Assembly (NCBI GenBank): GCA_016868875.1 | Contig: VGFN01000028.1 | Location: forward strand, 1-13,079 | DNA: 13,079 nt | Reading direction: 5' to 3' | DNA from: Bacteroidota bacterium | GTDB lineage: Bacteria; Bacteroidota; Bacteroidia; UBA7662 | Shown here: positions 1-8,643 of the stretch, one piece after another | Numbering within the stretch: the first letter of the stretch is position 1 | Layout of the letters: each line of letters starts with the position of its first letter | Position numbers and translations under genes: made by a program | The notes under the pieces: model-generated | The model's database searches: none | What the model saw: the letters and a program-made list of their open reading frames with translations, nothing else | What the model was told of the DNA's origin: nothing

Positions 1-2864
1 CCTACCCCATGATTGCCCAAATCCGCGAGGGTATCGCGCGTATTCTCATTGCTGATTTGGTCTATGGGGGGAATTCGTTACAGAGGATTCAAAATCAAGC
101 CATTCTAGTCCTTCCATCATGGTTTACCGAGGGTTTAGCCAGGTATTTGGGATTGGGATGGAGCGGATCAATGGACCGCGAATTGCGTGAATGGGTACGG
201 GGTCGGAACAAACCGGGGTACGGTGAATTGGTTCGCCAAAGGCCGGATCTTGCAGGGACGCTTTTCTGGCATCGTTATATCCGTTTGAATGGAGAAGGAA
301 GTGCTGCTCGTTTGTTGATGGCTGCACGGTCTCAACGGCAAGTGCAGTCCGCGTTTCGTATTTTGAACAAGGAATCTTACAATGAATTTGTTACAGGAAT
401 TTTAGAAGAATATCAATCCGAGATCGCGAGTGATTCTGTTGAAAATGTCTTAAGGCGTGACGCTTTGGATTTGCCTTCCCTCAAAGGGATTTCGAAAAGT
501 AGAGTGCGCATGGATTCCAAGGGGAAGCAAATTGCTTTGGTTACGTACCGAAGGGGTCGTTATCGAATATTGACTTATGATCGCGGAAGCAAAATCCTTC
601 AGGAAGTTTTCCGAAGCAAACGAGTGCGTAGAATGGACGCCAATTCATTTCCTGTGATTGCATGGCACCCTGGCGGTCAGCGCATATTCGCCATTGGAGA
701 TTTCGGCAAGGGCTTGACTTTTTGGGATATTCAAAAGCAAGCGGATGGGCTCTGGATTCAAGATCAGCAAATGATGAAGGATATGGACTGGATACAATCC
801 ATCGACTGCTCACCTGATGGGAAAAGCCTGGTGGCCGCTGGCTCAAAGCATCGTCATTCTCGATTAATGCTATGCAGCTTGAGCACCAAACAATGGCGAA
901 TTTTGCTTGCCGATAGTCTAGAAAAATCTGATGTTCGCTTTGTTCCTGGCTCTAAAGGGGTGGTTTTTGGATTTTCTATGCCTTTGGATTCTCTGCAAAT
1001 TCTCTATCCAACTGGTCATTTGCCTAGACAGACTACCGGAATTTGTCGCCTTGACTTTTTGCCGAAAGCAATGCCAGTAACATTATTTAGCTCTGATACC
1101 GAAGAAGTCTCCTCACCACTACCCCTTGTGGGCGGCCGTTTACTTTGGCTCTCCGACCGGAGTGGATACCGAATTCAGTACTTGGGCCAATGGGATACCG
1201 TTACCGAATCGCCTCAAGCGATACCTCCGTTTGCGCTAAATTTAGCATGGCACGAAGCAGGTGCTCAAAGCACTCAAATTGTCCTGGGCGCCAAGAGTTT
1301 AATCACGGATGCAACGATAGGATACCGAAGTCGGTTGGATACCTTTCAAAAGTCAGAGAAGAACGCTTCCGTTCTGCCTTATAATTCTTGGCGTCGAGAG
1401 CAGCGCGCCTTTGATGCTGCATTGCTTACTAGTGGTTTTGTACCTGGGTCCAAATATTTACCTAGGCGTGTCAATGTTGGACTTTTCACTTTCCCTGAAT
1501 TTCATAGGGATTCTACTTCATCTTCTGAAAAGGCTCATTCCGATGTCCAGGATCGAGCGGGCAAGTCGGAGCGAAGTACGCCTTTGGGTTTGGCAATTAG
1601 AGACTTGTTTGCATCCAGACCAGCCAGGGTGCATGCGATTTTGAGAAAGGGCCCTTATGTCAGGGCATCAGCCATGGATAATATAGGGATTCAAGCAGGC
1701 AATAATATCCTTTCGGGTCGAATGCCTTTGCTAAGCGCAAGTCCATTGCATATACTGCATGCGCAGCCTGGGGCTGTTACACGCATTAGTCTATCTGATG
1801 TCCCTGAAGATCAAACACTTTCTGCTGGGGCATTGATATTGCAATCCCTTGCCAATTTTCAATCGTATTTGCTATACGAAAATCTCAAAGGGTTAACCGA
1901 TTGGAGAATGATGGGGGTGTTTTCGATGATGCCTGCCGATCAAACGTACGGTAACCCAGGAATAGGGGCTGTTTCGTCAGGACCTATCCGCCGTTCCTTG
2001 GAGTTCTACACTTCCGCAACGTATCCCCTTAGTCGTTCGCTAGGTTTAAGCGCTACGGTTGGCCATATAGCCTCTGTAGATCGAGGTCCATTGAACCCTG
2101 AAAATCCCAAAGGAAATTTGGATAATGTTGAGCATCTCAGCGGAATACGCCTTGAGGCTATGTGGGACCAAAGCAAGGAATCATCCGGTTGGAAGACGGG
2201 TGGTTTTCGATTTAAAGTTTATGGTGAAAAATATTTTGCTACCGGAGGGCGCTTGGGGTCGGGGAATCTTGTGGCAGTGGAAGGGCGTTCATATGCAGGG
2301 TTGATGCCAGGATTGGTTTGGGCTAATCGTTTGAGTTTTCAACATTCGGGTGGTATGCTCAAAGCTAATTACATGGTTGGTGGTGCAGAGCAGTGGCTGT
2401 TACCGCGTTTTAATGGGGATATACCGCGACCGACATCCAACGAGGTTTTGATGTATGCCTTGGCGGCTCCTGTCAAAGGCCTGCCCATTAATACCCGAAA
2501 TGGATCCGCATTTATTTCCTCGGGTACCGAGCTGCGCCTGGCATTCTCTGCGTTGCGTTCAGCGATTCCGGTTGGGTCTGATTTTTGGCGGACTTTTCGA
2601 ATTTACGCCTTTGCAGATGGGGCAACTGTTTGGAACCGCGGACAGTTTCTTGAATCCGATACTTCGCTGTTTCCGACACAAATAACACAAGGCCCTGTAA
2701 GGGTGGATATTGTTCAAACCTTGTCGCCATTTTTGTGGTCGTATGGAATAGGGTTGCGCGCCAATATTCTGGGGTATTCTTTGCGTTTGGACAGGGCTTG
2801 GGCCTACGAGAATCGCAAGGCCTTGCAACCTGCCTGGGTTATTTCCTTGGGGTTGGATTTTTAG
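1..2864 (+). CDS. Gluzincin-like / PD40 beta-propeller / outer-membrane barrel protein, 5' truncated
   Basis: The reading frame is open to the left edge (TAC CCC precede the first in-frame ATG at 9), so the real start lies outside the window and residue numbers here count from that ATG. Residues 1-135 resemble the C-terminal part of a gluzincin-type peptidase domain: PSWFTEGLARYLG (36-48) matches the segment that supplies the third zinc ligand (Glu41), while the HExxH motif would lie upstream and cannot be checked. Residues about 160-470 look like a PD40/TolB-like beta-propeller, with blades carrying SPDGK-type turns (268-272) and WHPGGQ (219-224). From about 640 to 951 the sequence is rich in alternating beta strands and ends ...ISLGLDF with a terminal Phe, as in BamA/TamA-type outer-membrane barrels. 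I infer a large outer-membrane or surface protein with a periplasmic or extracellular propeller. Substrate and function are unknown. It is separated from tatA by 97 bases that include a promoter-like box, so it is probably not in that operon. Confidence 0.8.
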   Translation, partial: YPMIAQIREGIARILIADLVYGGNSLQRIQNQAILVLPSWFTEGLARYLGLGWSGSMDRELREWVRGRNKPGYGELVRQRPDLAGTLFWHRYIRLNGEGSAARLLMAARSQRQVQSAFRILNKESYNEFVTGILEEYQSEIASDSVENVLRRDALDLPSLKGISKSRVRMDSKGKQIALVTYRRGRYRILTYDRGSKILQEVFRSKRVRRMDANSFPVIAWHPGGQRIFAIGDFGKGLTFWDIQKQADGLWIQDQQMMKDMDWIQSIDCSPDGKSLVAAGSKHRHSRLMLCSLSTKQWRILLADSLEKSDVRFVPGSKGVVFGFSMPLDSLQILYPTGHLPRQTTGICRLDFLPKAMPVTLFSSDTEEVSSPLPLVGGRLLWLSDRSGYRIQYLGQWDTVTESPQAIPPFALNLAWHEAGAQSTQIVLGAKSLITDATIGYRSRLDTFQKSEKNASVLPYNSWRREQRAFDAALLTSGFVPGSKYLPRRVNVGLFTFPEFHRDSTSSSEKAHSDVQDRAGKSERSTPLGLAIRDLFASRPARVHAILRKGPYVRASAMDNIGIQAGNNILSGRMPLLSASPLHILHAQPGAVTRISLSDVPEDQTLSAGALILQSLANFQSYLLYENLKGLTDWRMMGVFSMMPADQTYGNPGIGAVSSGPIRRSLEFYTSATYPLSRSLGLSATVGHIASVDRGPLNPENPKGNLDNVEHLSGIRLEAMWDQSKESSGWKTGGFRFKVYGEKYFATGGRLGSGNLVAVEGRSYAGLMPGLVWANRLSFQHSGGMLKANYMVGGAEQWLLPRFNGDIPRPTSNEVLMYALAAPVKGLPINTRNGSAFISSGTELRLAFSALRSAIPVGSDFWRTFRIYAFADGATVWNRGQFLESDTSLFPTQITQGPVRVDIVQTLSPFLWSYGIGLRANILGYSLRLDRAWAYENRKALQPAWVISLGLDF

Positions 2865-2935
2865 GGCCTCTTTTGGGCTTTTTGCTTGGCGTTTTTCCGC
2901 TGTCCTTGAATGCTCCAATAACCTGGGAATCGGGT

Positions 2936-2943
2936 TATATTTG
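2936..2943 (+). promoter_or_regulatory. Bacteroidota -7 box (TATATTTG) upstream of tatA
   Basis: TATATTTG is a perfect match to the Bacteroidota sigma-ABfr -7 consensus TAnnTTTG. Transcription would begin near 2948-2950, leaving a leader of about a dozen bases before the tatA ATG at 2962. I see no good TTTG/TTG -33 element at the expected 19-21 base distance; the nearest TTG (2906-2908) is 27 bases away. If real, it drives the tatA-gatA-mltD-DUF4837-purD run. Confidence 0.4.
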
Positions 2944-2961
2944 CCTCTTAACCTTACATCA

Positions 2962-3180
2962 ATGTTTGAACCTACCTCCATCCTTTTTTTGATACTTGGC
3001 TTACAAACAGGGGAATTAGTCCTGATTTTTGTGGTTATCCTTTTGCTTTTTGGTGCTAAACGTATTCCTGAGCTGGCGAGAGGTCTTGGCAAGGGTATTC
3101 GTGAGTTCAAAGATGCTTCTTCAGGGATTAAAAGGGAAATTGAAAAGGATGCTGAATCCGAAGACGTCAAGCGTTCTTGA
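2962..3180 (+). CDS. tatA: Sec-independent protein translocase subunit TatA/TatE
   Basis: This 72-residue protein has the TatA layout: a short N-terminus, one hydrophobic transmembrane helix (about 17-30, ELVLIFVVILLLF), the Phe-Gly hinge (FGAKRIPELARGLG, 30-43), an amphipathic helix (about 34-50) and a charged, probably unstructured tail (55-72). TatA oligomers form the pore-like component that moves folded twin-arginine proteins across the inner membrane. The frame extends upstream to a TTG at 2941, but that codon lies inside the promoter-like TATATTTG box, and the ATG at 2962 gives the usual length, so I chose 2962. No tatC or tatB is adjacent, as is common in Bacteroidota. It is the first gene of a five-gene co-directional run, 13 bases ahead of gatA. 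Confidence 0.92.
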   Translation: MFEPTSILFLILGLQTGELVLIFVVILLLFGAKRIPELARGLGKGIREFKDASSGIKREIEKDAESEDVKRS

Positions 3181-3193
3181 AATCGTTTAAACT

Positions 3194-4633
3194 TTGGATT
3201 TGGCTTTTGAAAGAATTTCAGTATACCATGATTGTCTACGGTTGGGACAAACCACCGTTAAGGACGAAGTCCTGCGCTGTTTAGAAAGCGCAAGGTCTCA
3301 GGCTCATTTGAACGCCTTTTTGGAATTGTATGCCGAGGAAGCCTTGGAGAGGGCTGAGGCATTGGACCAAGAAATTAGCGTAGGCAATTTCAAGCCCCTC
3401 ACCGGGGTAGTCGTCGGTGTCAAAGACAATATATGTTATGCGGGTCACCAAGTGAGTGCTTCTTCCAAGATTCTGGATGGTTTTCAGTCGCTTTATTCGG
3501 CCACAGTTGTCGAAAGACTTTTGGAGCACGGGGCTGTGGTGATTGGTCGATTGAATTGCGATGAATTTGCAATGGGTTCTTCGAATGAAAATTCTGCTTT
3601 TGGTCCGGTCTTGAATCCCTTGAATACATCACGTGTACCCGGTGGGTCCTCCGGTGGCTCTGCTGCAGCTGTTGCAATGGGGGCATGTCATTTGAGTTTG
3701 GGAACCGACACGGGCGGTTCAGTTCGGCAGCCGGCAGCATACTGCGGTTTGGTGGGTTTCAAACCCACCTACGGTCGAGTTTCGCGGCATGGACTTATCG
3801 CGTTTGCCTCCTCCTTCGATCAGGTAGGGGTATTTGGACAATCGGTTGAGGATGTTGCTCGCCTAGTTACTTGCATATCCGGTAGGGATGATTTTGATTC
3901 AACATGCACGGCCGATGCTCATGAATGTTTGGTTCCCAAGGGCGAGAAGAAGCTCTATCGAATTGGTTATTCACCGAGCTGGATGAGTAGTTCTGTTTTG
4001 AACACTGAACTCCAGTCAATGTTAAAGAATTTCTTGGAACAAAGTGTCAAGGAAGGGCATACTTTGATTCCTTTTGAGATTGAAGGAATGGATTATGCCA
4101 TTCCGGTTTATTATATTTTGGCAACCGCAGAGGCTTCTTCAAATTTAAGTCGTTATTCTGGGTTGAATTATGGTGTTCGCCATGCGGATGCTGATTCTTT
4201 GGAGAGCACATTCAAACTCTCCCGCTCTCAGGGTTTTGGTCCTGAAGTTCAGAGAAGGATAATGTTAGGAACATACGTATTGAGTGAGGGATATTACGAC
4301 GCATACTATGTGAAAGCTCAGAGAGTCCGTAGAATTCTCCGAGACCAATTTCAGCGAATTATGTCAGAATGCGATGTTTTTGCCCTTCCAACTACGGTAG
4401 GACCAGCCTTTGGGATCGGCTCCAAAAGCAATGATCCTTTGGCCATGTACCTTGAAGATCAATTTACCGTACTGGCTAATTTGACGGGATTGCCCGCGAT
4501 ATCGATTCCATTAGGCTCAGATGAAGAAGGAATGCCTTTGGCCCTTCAATTCATGGGATCTTCTTTTCAAGAACAAGATCTGTTCCAGGCCGCAAGTCAG
4601 TTTTGTATTAAGGAAGGTATAAAAAATATTTAA
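3194..4633 (+). CDS. gatA: Asp-tRNA(Asn)/Glu-tRNA(Gln) amidotransferase subunit A
   Basis: GatA is the glutaminase subunit of GatCAB. It releases ammonia used to convert misacylated Glu-tRNA(Gln) (and Asp-tRNA(Asn)) to the amide form. The amidase-signature Ser-cisSer-Lys triad is visible: Lys77 in GVKDN, Ser152 in PGGSSGGS, and Ser176 in TDTGGSVRQPA. These are spaced exactly as in characterised GatA. The GLVGFKPTYGRVSRHG segment (185-200) separates it from generic amidases. Length is 479 aa, normal for the family. The start is TTG: an in-frame TAA sits at 3188-3190 and the first in-frame ATG is Met127, beyond the catalytic Lys, so a non-ATG start is required (TTG 3194 or TTG 3200). gatB and gatC are not in the window. 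The stop overlaps the mltD start by one base (TAATG), which suggests translational coupling. Confidence 0.95.
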   Translation: MDLAFERISVYHDCLRLGQTTVKDEVLRCLESARSQAHLNAFLELYAEEALERAEALDQEISVGNFKPLTGVVVGVKDNICYAGHQVSASSKILDGFQSLYSATVVERLLEHGAVVIGRLNCDEFAMGSSNENSAFGPVLNPLNTSRVPGGSSGGSAAAVAMGACHLSLGTDTGGSVRQPAAYCGLVGFKPTYGRVSRHGLIAFASSFDQVGVFGQSVEDVARLVTCISGRDDFDSTCTADAHECLVPKGEKKLYRIGYSPSWMSSSVLNTELQSMLKNFLEQSVKEGHTLIPFEIEGMDYAIPVYYILATAEASSNLSRYSGLNYGVRHADADSLESTFKLSRSQGFGPEVQRRIMLGTYVLSEGYYDAYYVKAQRVRRILRDQFQRIMSECDVFALPTTVGPAFGIGSKSNDPLAMYLEDQFTVLANLTGLPAISIPLGSDEEGMPLALQFMGSSFQEQDLFQAASQFCIKEGIKNI

Positions 4634-6270
4634 TGAGATTATTTCGGTTTGCTTGTTTGGCTCTTCTTGGATCGTATTCGTTCAACGTTTTTGCACAGCC
4701 AAGCGGAACACCTGCTTCTGGTTCAGTTGGTGGCTTTGATCTTGCTAACGAAGCCATTATAAGGAATTTGGATAGCTTGGTTTCGCTTCGTTTTTTCAAA
4801 AAAGAAGGATTGACCTCACCTGTGCCAAACAAGTATGGATATCCCGTGGGATTTGCACCACCTTTGGTGGATTCTGTTATTTCACGTCGGATGTTGCAGA
4901 TTCAATCTCCCATTCCATTGAGACATAATGCCCATGTTCGGGGTTTCATTGATTTGTATGGAATTCGGCGCAAAACATACACCGAGAGGGTGATGTCTCT
5001 AAGTAAATACTACTATCCCATTTTTGAGGCTGCTCTTGAGCGGCACAGGTTACCGCATCAGCTCAAACATTTGGCGGTGGTGGAATCGGCTCTCAATCCT
5101 ACTGCGGTAAGTCGGGTGGGTGCTTCTGGCCTTTGGCAATTCATGTACGGAACCGGCGCCCAGTACGGTCTCAAAGTGAATTATTACCTCGATGAGCGAA
5201 TGGATCCCGTACTGTCCTCGGATGCCGCATGCCGATTCTTGAGGGATTTGCATCATACTTACAACGATTGGCTTCTTGCTTTGGCGGCCTATAACTGTGG
5301 TCCAGGGAATGTGAACCGGGCAATTCGTCGATCAGGGGGCAAAACAACCTTTTGGGAAATTATGCCTTATTTGCCTGCTGAAACCAGAGGTTATGTTCCA
5401 GCATTTATTGCGGTGACTTACCTTATGTCTTATCCTGCGGAGCATAATTTGCAGCAGTTTCCTTTGATAGCCTTGCCGTCCGAAACAGATACCGTCGGCG
5501 TACAAGGGCCTTTGCCTATATCTTATTTCGCTCAGTTGCTAGGCTTAGAGCAAGATGTTCTCGCCTTGTTGAACCCTCAACTCAAGCAGAAGTTTGTCCC
5601 CTCAGGATATCCGGAATATGCCTTGAGAATACCCGCCAAATTGGTGCCTGAATTTGAAAGAAAAAGAGCCTCGTATTTGAATCATGTTTTCGACCTTAGT
5701 CAATCCCGAGTTCTCGCAGAGCAAGCAGCAGCTGCGAATGCCGCCTTAGGGGATCCCGGTTCTTCCAAAGTCCCTCGAAAAGAATGGGTCTATCATAAGG
5801 TTCGCCGCGGCGAAAAATTGTATAGCATTGCGGTGAAGTACGGTACAACGTTAAAAGAGCTTAAGCGAATTAATGGTCTTCGAAGTAATAATGTGCGGGT
5901 TGGAACACGAATCAAGATTAGAAAAAATCCTGTGGCTACGCCTACAGATGTTGCTTCCAAAGATTCGGTGGTCGTCAATTCCACCAAAGAAAATCCTCCC
6001 AAGGCAGGGGTTGTTTCGGATACAACCAAAAACAAGGATTTAGCAGTTTCCAAAGCCAAAACCTCAGCTGCAACGAAAGGCTCTGAAGTTAATTCTTCGG
6101 TGGCCAGTAAAAGTTCTGTCACTTTTTATAAGGTTAGGCGGGGGGATTCATTGTATGGGATTTCAAAGAAATTTGAAAACGTAACGGTTGAGGATTTGAT
6201 GAGGCTCAACAATCTCACTATCAGAAGCCATTTAAGGCCCGGCATGACATTGCGCATAAAAGCCAAATAA
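4633..6270 (+). CDS. mltD: MltD-like membrane-bound/periplasmic lytic transglycosylase with LysM repeats
   Basis: The enzyme cleaves peptidoglycan glycan strands, forming 1,6-anhydro-MurNAc ends, in the periplasm. Residues 1-21 are a type I signal peptide, with likely cleavage at VFA-Q; there is no lipobox, unlike E. coli MltD. The SLT/GH23 domain spans about 130-265, with the catalytic Glu151 in AVVESALNP, then SGLWQFMYGTGAQYG (165-179) and the ALAAYNCGPGNV motif (216-227). Residues about 285-335 look like a degenerate LysM-like segment. Two clear LysM domains follow (about 387-431 and 498-543, each beginning YKVRRGD/YHKVRRGE-like). They are joined by a Lys/Ser/Thr-rich linker of about 65 residues (432-496) that is probably flexible. 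Length 545 aa. The ATG overlaps the gatA stop by one base, and the DUF4837 gene starts 10 bases after the stop. The symbol follows domain architecture rather than proven orthology. Confidence 0.9.
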   Translation: MRLFRFACLALLGSYSFNVFAQPSGTPASGSVGGFDLANEAIIRNLDSLVSLRFFKKEGLTSPVPNKYGYPVGFAPPLVDSVISRRMLQIQSPIPLRHNAHVRGFIDLYGIRRKTYTERVMSLSKYYYPIFEAALERHRLPHQLKHLAVVESALNPTAVSRVGASGLWQFMYGTGAQYGLKVNYYLDERMDPVLSSDAACRFLRDLHHTYNDWLLALAAYNCGPGNVNRAIRRSGGKTTFWEIMPYLPAETRGYVPAFIAVTYLMSYPAEHNLQQFPLIALPSETDTVGVQGPLPISYFAQLLGLEQDVLALLNPQLKQKFVPSGYPEYALRIPAKLVPEFERKRASYLNHVFDLSQSRVLAEQAAAANAALGDPGSSKVPRKEWVYHKVRRGEKLYSIAVKYGTTLKELKRINGLRSNNVRVGTRIKIRKNPVATPTDVASKDSVVVNSTKENPPKAGVVSDTTKNKDLAVSKAKTSAATKGSEVNSSVASKSSVTFYKVRRGDSLYGISKKFENVTVEDLMRLNNLTIRSHLRPGMTLRIKAK

Positions 6271-6280
6271 TAATTAAGAA

Positions 6281-7321
6281 ATGGGGGTATTGCTTCGGTT
6301 ATTGGGTTTACTCGCATTAGGATTATGCTTAAGTTTTGGGGGATGCGTGAAACAGGGCTCTCAGCCGGATTCTCTCGGTGGTGTTGGAGAGATTTTAGTT
6401 GTCGGAGATCCCGCCCTTTGGAATGGGGATTTGGGCGTTCTTTTACGAAAAACCTTATCCTCAGAACAAATAGGTTTGCCTCAAGCAGAGCCTTGGTTTA
6501 AGCTTATTCCGGTTCAGGATTTGGGAGCTAATAAATTTCAAAAAAGACATCGGCTTATTTTTCATTGGGTTGCTGCTGATAATTTTTCAGAATTGCCTCA
6601 TGAGATTCAAAAGGAGGCTGAAATTGCTTTGAGTCGCCAAAACGTTTATACGCGTTGCGTTCTAAATTCTCAGGCGTATCCCCAGCGCGAAGTTTGGCTT
6701 GTGGCCAAAAATGTGGAGTTCTTGAAAAGTTATCTACTTTCCAATAAGTCCAGTTTACTTCAATATTTTTTGGACCTAGACCAGCAACTTATCTTAGGAA
6801 GACTTGATCGGTTGAATCAGGCGGATAGCCTCGTATCCATGATTCAAGATAGCGTTGGAATACCGCTGAAGACTTTGCCGGGGGATTATCGTTTGAAAGT
6901 GTTGCGCCAATCATTCGCTTGGATTAGCAAAGAAATTCCTGACGGCTCTATGAATATTGTATTATGGAAGAATAAAATGGGGAGTCAATCTCTTCAAGGA
7001 GCGGAGGCTGTTCAGAGGGAGCGGGATACTGTTCTCGCTCGATGTATTCCAGGGCCTACCGAAGGATCTTATTATCTCACGGAATACCTAATGCCGCCAC
7101 TAAGTATTTATAAAGCAAATACAGGATGGCATGTTCGTGGTCTTTGGAAAATAGAGGGGGATTTCATGGGGGGACCGTTTGTGCATCGTTCCTGGTTAAG
7201 GGAAGGCGTGGCTTACCACGCGGAGGCCTTTGTGTATGCTCCCAACGAGCCCAAAAGGGCGTGGTTACGGGAATTGGAGGCCTTGTTGACTTCAATGGTC
7301 TCGGTTGAATCTTCGAAATAA
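6281..7321 (+). CDS. DUF4837 family lipoprotein
   Basis: This 346-residue protein begins with a hydrophobic signal ending SFGGC, so Cys22 is the probable lipidation site. The residues after Cys (VKQGS) lack the acidic surface-export signal known in some Bacteroidota, so I infer it stays periplasm-facing. The body matches the Bacteroidota family DUF4837: GEILVVGDPALWNG near the N-terminus (36-49), GLPQAEPWF (65-73), RGLWKIEGDFMGGPF (286-300) and EAFVYAPNEPKR (315-326). Molecular function is unknown. Its place directly after a lytic transglycosylase (10-base gap) and 8 bases before purD suggests co-transcription and perhaps an envelope role. Four- and five-base G runs and a low proportion of A-starting codons look no different from neighbouring genes. 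Confidence 0.85.
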   Translation: MGVLLRLLGLLALGLCLSFGGCVKQGSQPDSLGGVGEILVVGDPALWNGDLGVLLRKTLSSEQIGLPQAEPWFKLIPVQDLGANKFQKRHRLIFHWVAADNFSELPHEIQKEAEIALSRQNVYTRCVLNSQAYPQREVWLVAKNVEFLKSYLLSNKSSLLQYFLDLDQQLILGRLDRLNQADSLVSMIQDSVGIPLKTLPGDYRLKVLRQSFAWISKEIPDGSMNIVLWKNKMGSQSLQGAEAVQRERDTVLARCIPGPTEGSYYLTEYLMPPLSIYKANTGWHVRGLWKIEGDFMGGPFVHRSWLREGVAYHAEAFVYAPNEPKRAWLRELEALLTSMVSVESSK

Positions 7322-7329
7322 TTTATCCT

Positions 7330-8643
7330 ATGTTGCGCATTTTGATACTTGGATCCGGAGGCCGTGAGCATGCCATGGCGGTGAATTTGTCCTCAAGTCC
7401 CCTCTGCGATGAGCTGTGGGTTCATCCTGGCAATGCGGGCACCCGCCATTGGGCTGCCAAGGATTGTCCGGATTGGCGTGATTTTGGGACTTGGTCAAGG
7501 TGGGTCAGGGAACATCGTGTGGATTTGGTGGTGGTAGGGCCGGAAGATCCGTTGGTGCAGGGTTTGGTGGATCAATGTAAAGGAGACCCCGAGTTGGCGC
7601 ATCTTGCGGTTTTGGGTCCTGACCAGGCGGGGGCCCGCTTGGAAGGCAGCAAAGACTTTTCCAAGGCCTTTATGCATCGGTACGGTATCCCGACGGCCAA
7701 GGCAAGAACTTTTGAGGCTTCGGAGCGGTTGGAGGCGGAGCGGTATTTGGACACCGTAAACTACCCGCTGGTGCTCAAAGCAGATGGATTGGCCGCAGGC
7801 AAAGGGGTGGTCATTTGCGCATCACGAGAAGAAGCGGTAGTGGCCCTTGATATGTTTTGGGTTCAGAATCGTTTCGGAAATTCTGGATCCAAAGTATTGT
7901 TTGAACAATTTCTGAATGGAGTCGAATGCTCAGTGTTTGTCCTCTGTGACGGAAACCGTTCGGTAACCCTCCCTGTGGCCAAGGATTACAAAAGAGTGGG
8001 TAACGGAGATACCGGACCCAATACCGGGGGTATGGGGGCTGTATCGCCTCCCCCCTTTGCCGATAATCTATTTCTTCAAAGGGTCGAAGGACGAATTGTA
8101 CGGCCTACGCTCGAGGGTTTGAAACAAGAAGGCATTGAATACAGGGGCTTTCTTTTTGTGGGGTTGATGAAAGTAGGGGAAGACCCTTATGTTATTGAAT
8201 ACAATGTCCGGATGGGCGATCCTGAAACCCAAGTGGTTTTTCCGAGGCTAGGTCCGGATATGCTGCAATGGATGTACGGAGCAGCTCAAGGGCAATTACC
8301 TCATGGTGCACCTTGGGTGGATCCACGCTATGCGGTAACCACCGTGGTATGTTCCGAAGGGTACCCTTCGGAGCCCAAGACCGGAGCCATGATGCAGTGG
8401 CCTAACGAGCCGGGGGATGATCGTTATTGTTTTCATGCAGGAACGGCGTGGAAAGAGAATCAGGTGGTTAATAGTGGGGGCAGGGTCATGGCCACCACTG
8501 CCTTGCATCCTGAACTTGATCAGGCCGTTTTGAAGAGCAGGAATCTGGCCTCGGCAGTGGATTTTGACGGGGCCTTCTATCGATCCGATATTGGAGATGA
8601 TTTGTTATCAGGCAATCGTTCGTTTTCGCGCAATGGTTCGTAA
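7330..8643 (+). CDS. purD: Phosphoribosylamine-glycine ligase (GAR synthetase)
   Basis: PurD joins 5-phosphoribosylamine and glycine using ATP, the second step of purine synthesis, in the cytoplasm. The N-terminal nucleotide-binding-like fold shows GSGGREHA (8-15) and VGPEDPLVQG (69-78). The ATP-grasp region shows LEGSKDFSKAFM (104-115), LKADGLAAGKGV (149-160), NGDTGPNTGGMGAVSP (225-240) and VIEYNVRMGDPETQ (288-301), which carries the metal-binding Glu and Asn. Length is 437 aa, slightly long for the family. The family usually ends soon after a segment equivalent to FYRSDIGDDLL (416-426). The remaining 11 residues, SGNRSFSRNGS, are encoded by an 18-bp imperfect tandem repeat that also contains the stop. 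ATG start 8 bases after the DUF4837 stop. It is the last gene of the run and converges on the arginase-like gene 33 bases away. Confidence 0.96.
   Translation: MLRILILGSGGREHAMAVNLSSSPLCDELWVHPGNAGTRHWAAKDCPDWRDFGTWSRWVREHRVDLVVVGPEDPLVQGLVDQCKGDPELAHLAVLGPDQAGARLEGSKDFSKAFMHRYGIPTAKARTFEASERLEAERYLDTVNYPLVLKADGLAAGKGVVICASREEAVVALDMFWVQNRFGNSGSKVLFEQFLNGVECSVFVLCDGNRSVTLPVAKDYKRVGNGDTGPNTGGMGAVSPPPFADNLFLQRVEGRIVRPTLEGLKQEGIEYRGFLFVGLMKVGEDPYVIEYNVRMGDPETQVVFPRLGPDMLQWMYGAAQGQLPHGAPWVDPRYAVTTVVCSEGYPSEPKTGAMMQWPNEPGDDRYCFHAGTAWKENQVVNSGGRVMATTALHPELDQAVLKSRNLASAVDFDGAFYRSDIGDDLLSGNRSFSRNGS

Noticed and set aside
2918..2938. ATAACC/GGTTAT inverted repeat as terminator of the first gene
   Set aside because: Only six base pairs with a nine-base loop and no following T tract; it also runs into the promoter-like box before tatA.
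2559..3170. 203-codon open frame on the minus strand
   Set aside because: It lies antisense to the barrel end of the first gene and to tatA, both well supported, and its translation has no recognisable motif.
5793..6122. 109-codon minus-strand frame
   Set aside because: Antisense to the LysM region of the transglycosylase; its low-complexity Leu/Thr/Glu content mirrors the Lys/Ser/Thr linker on the other strand.
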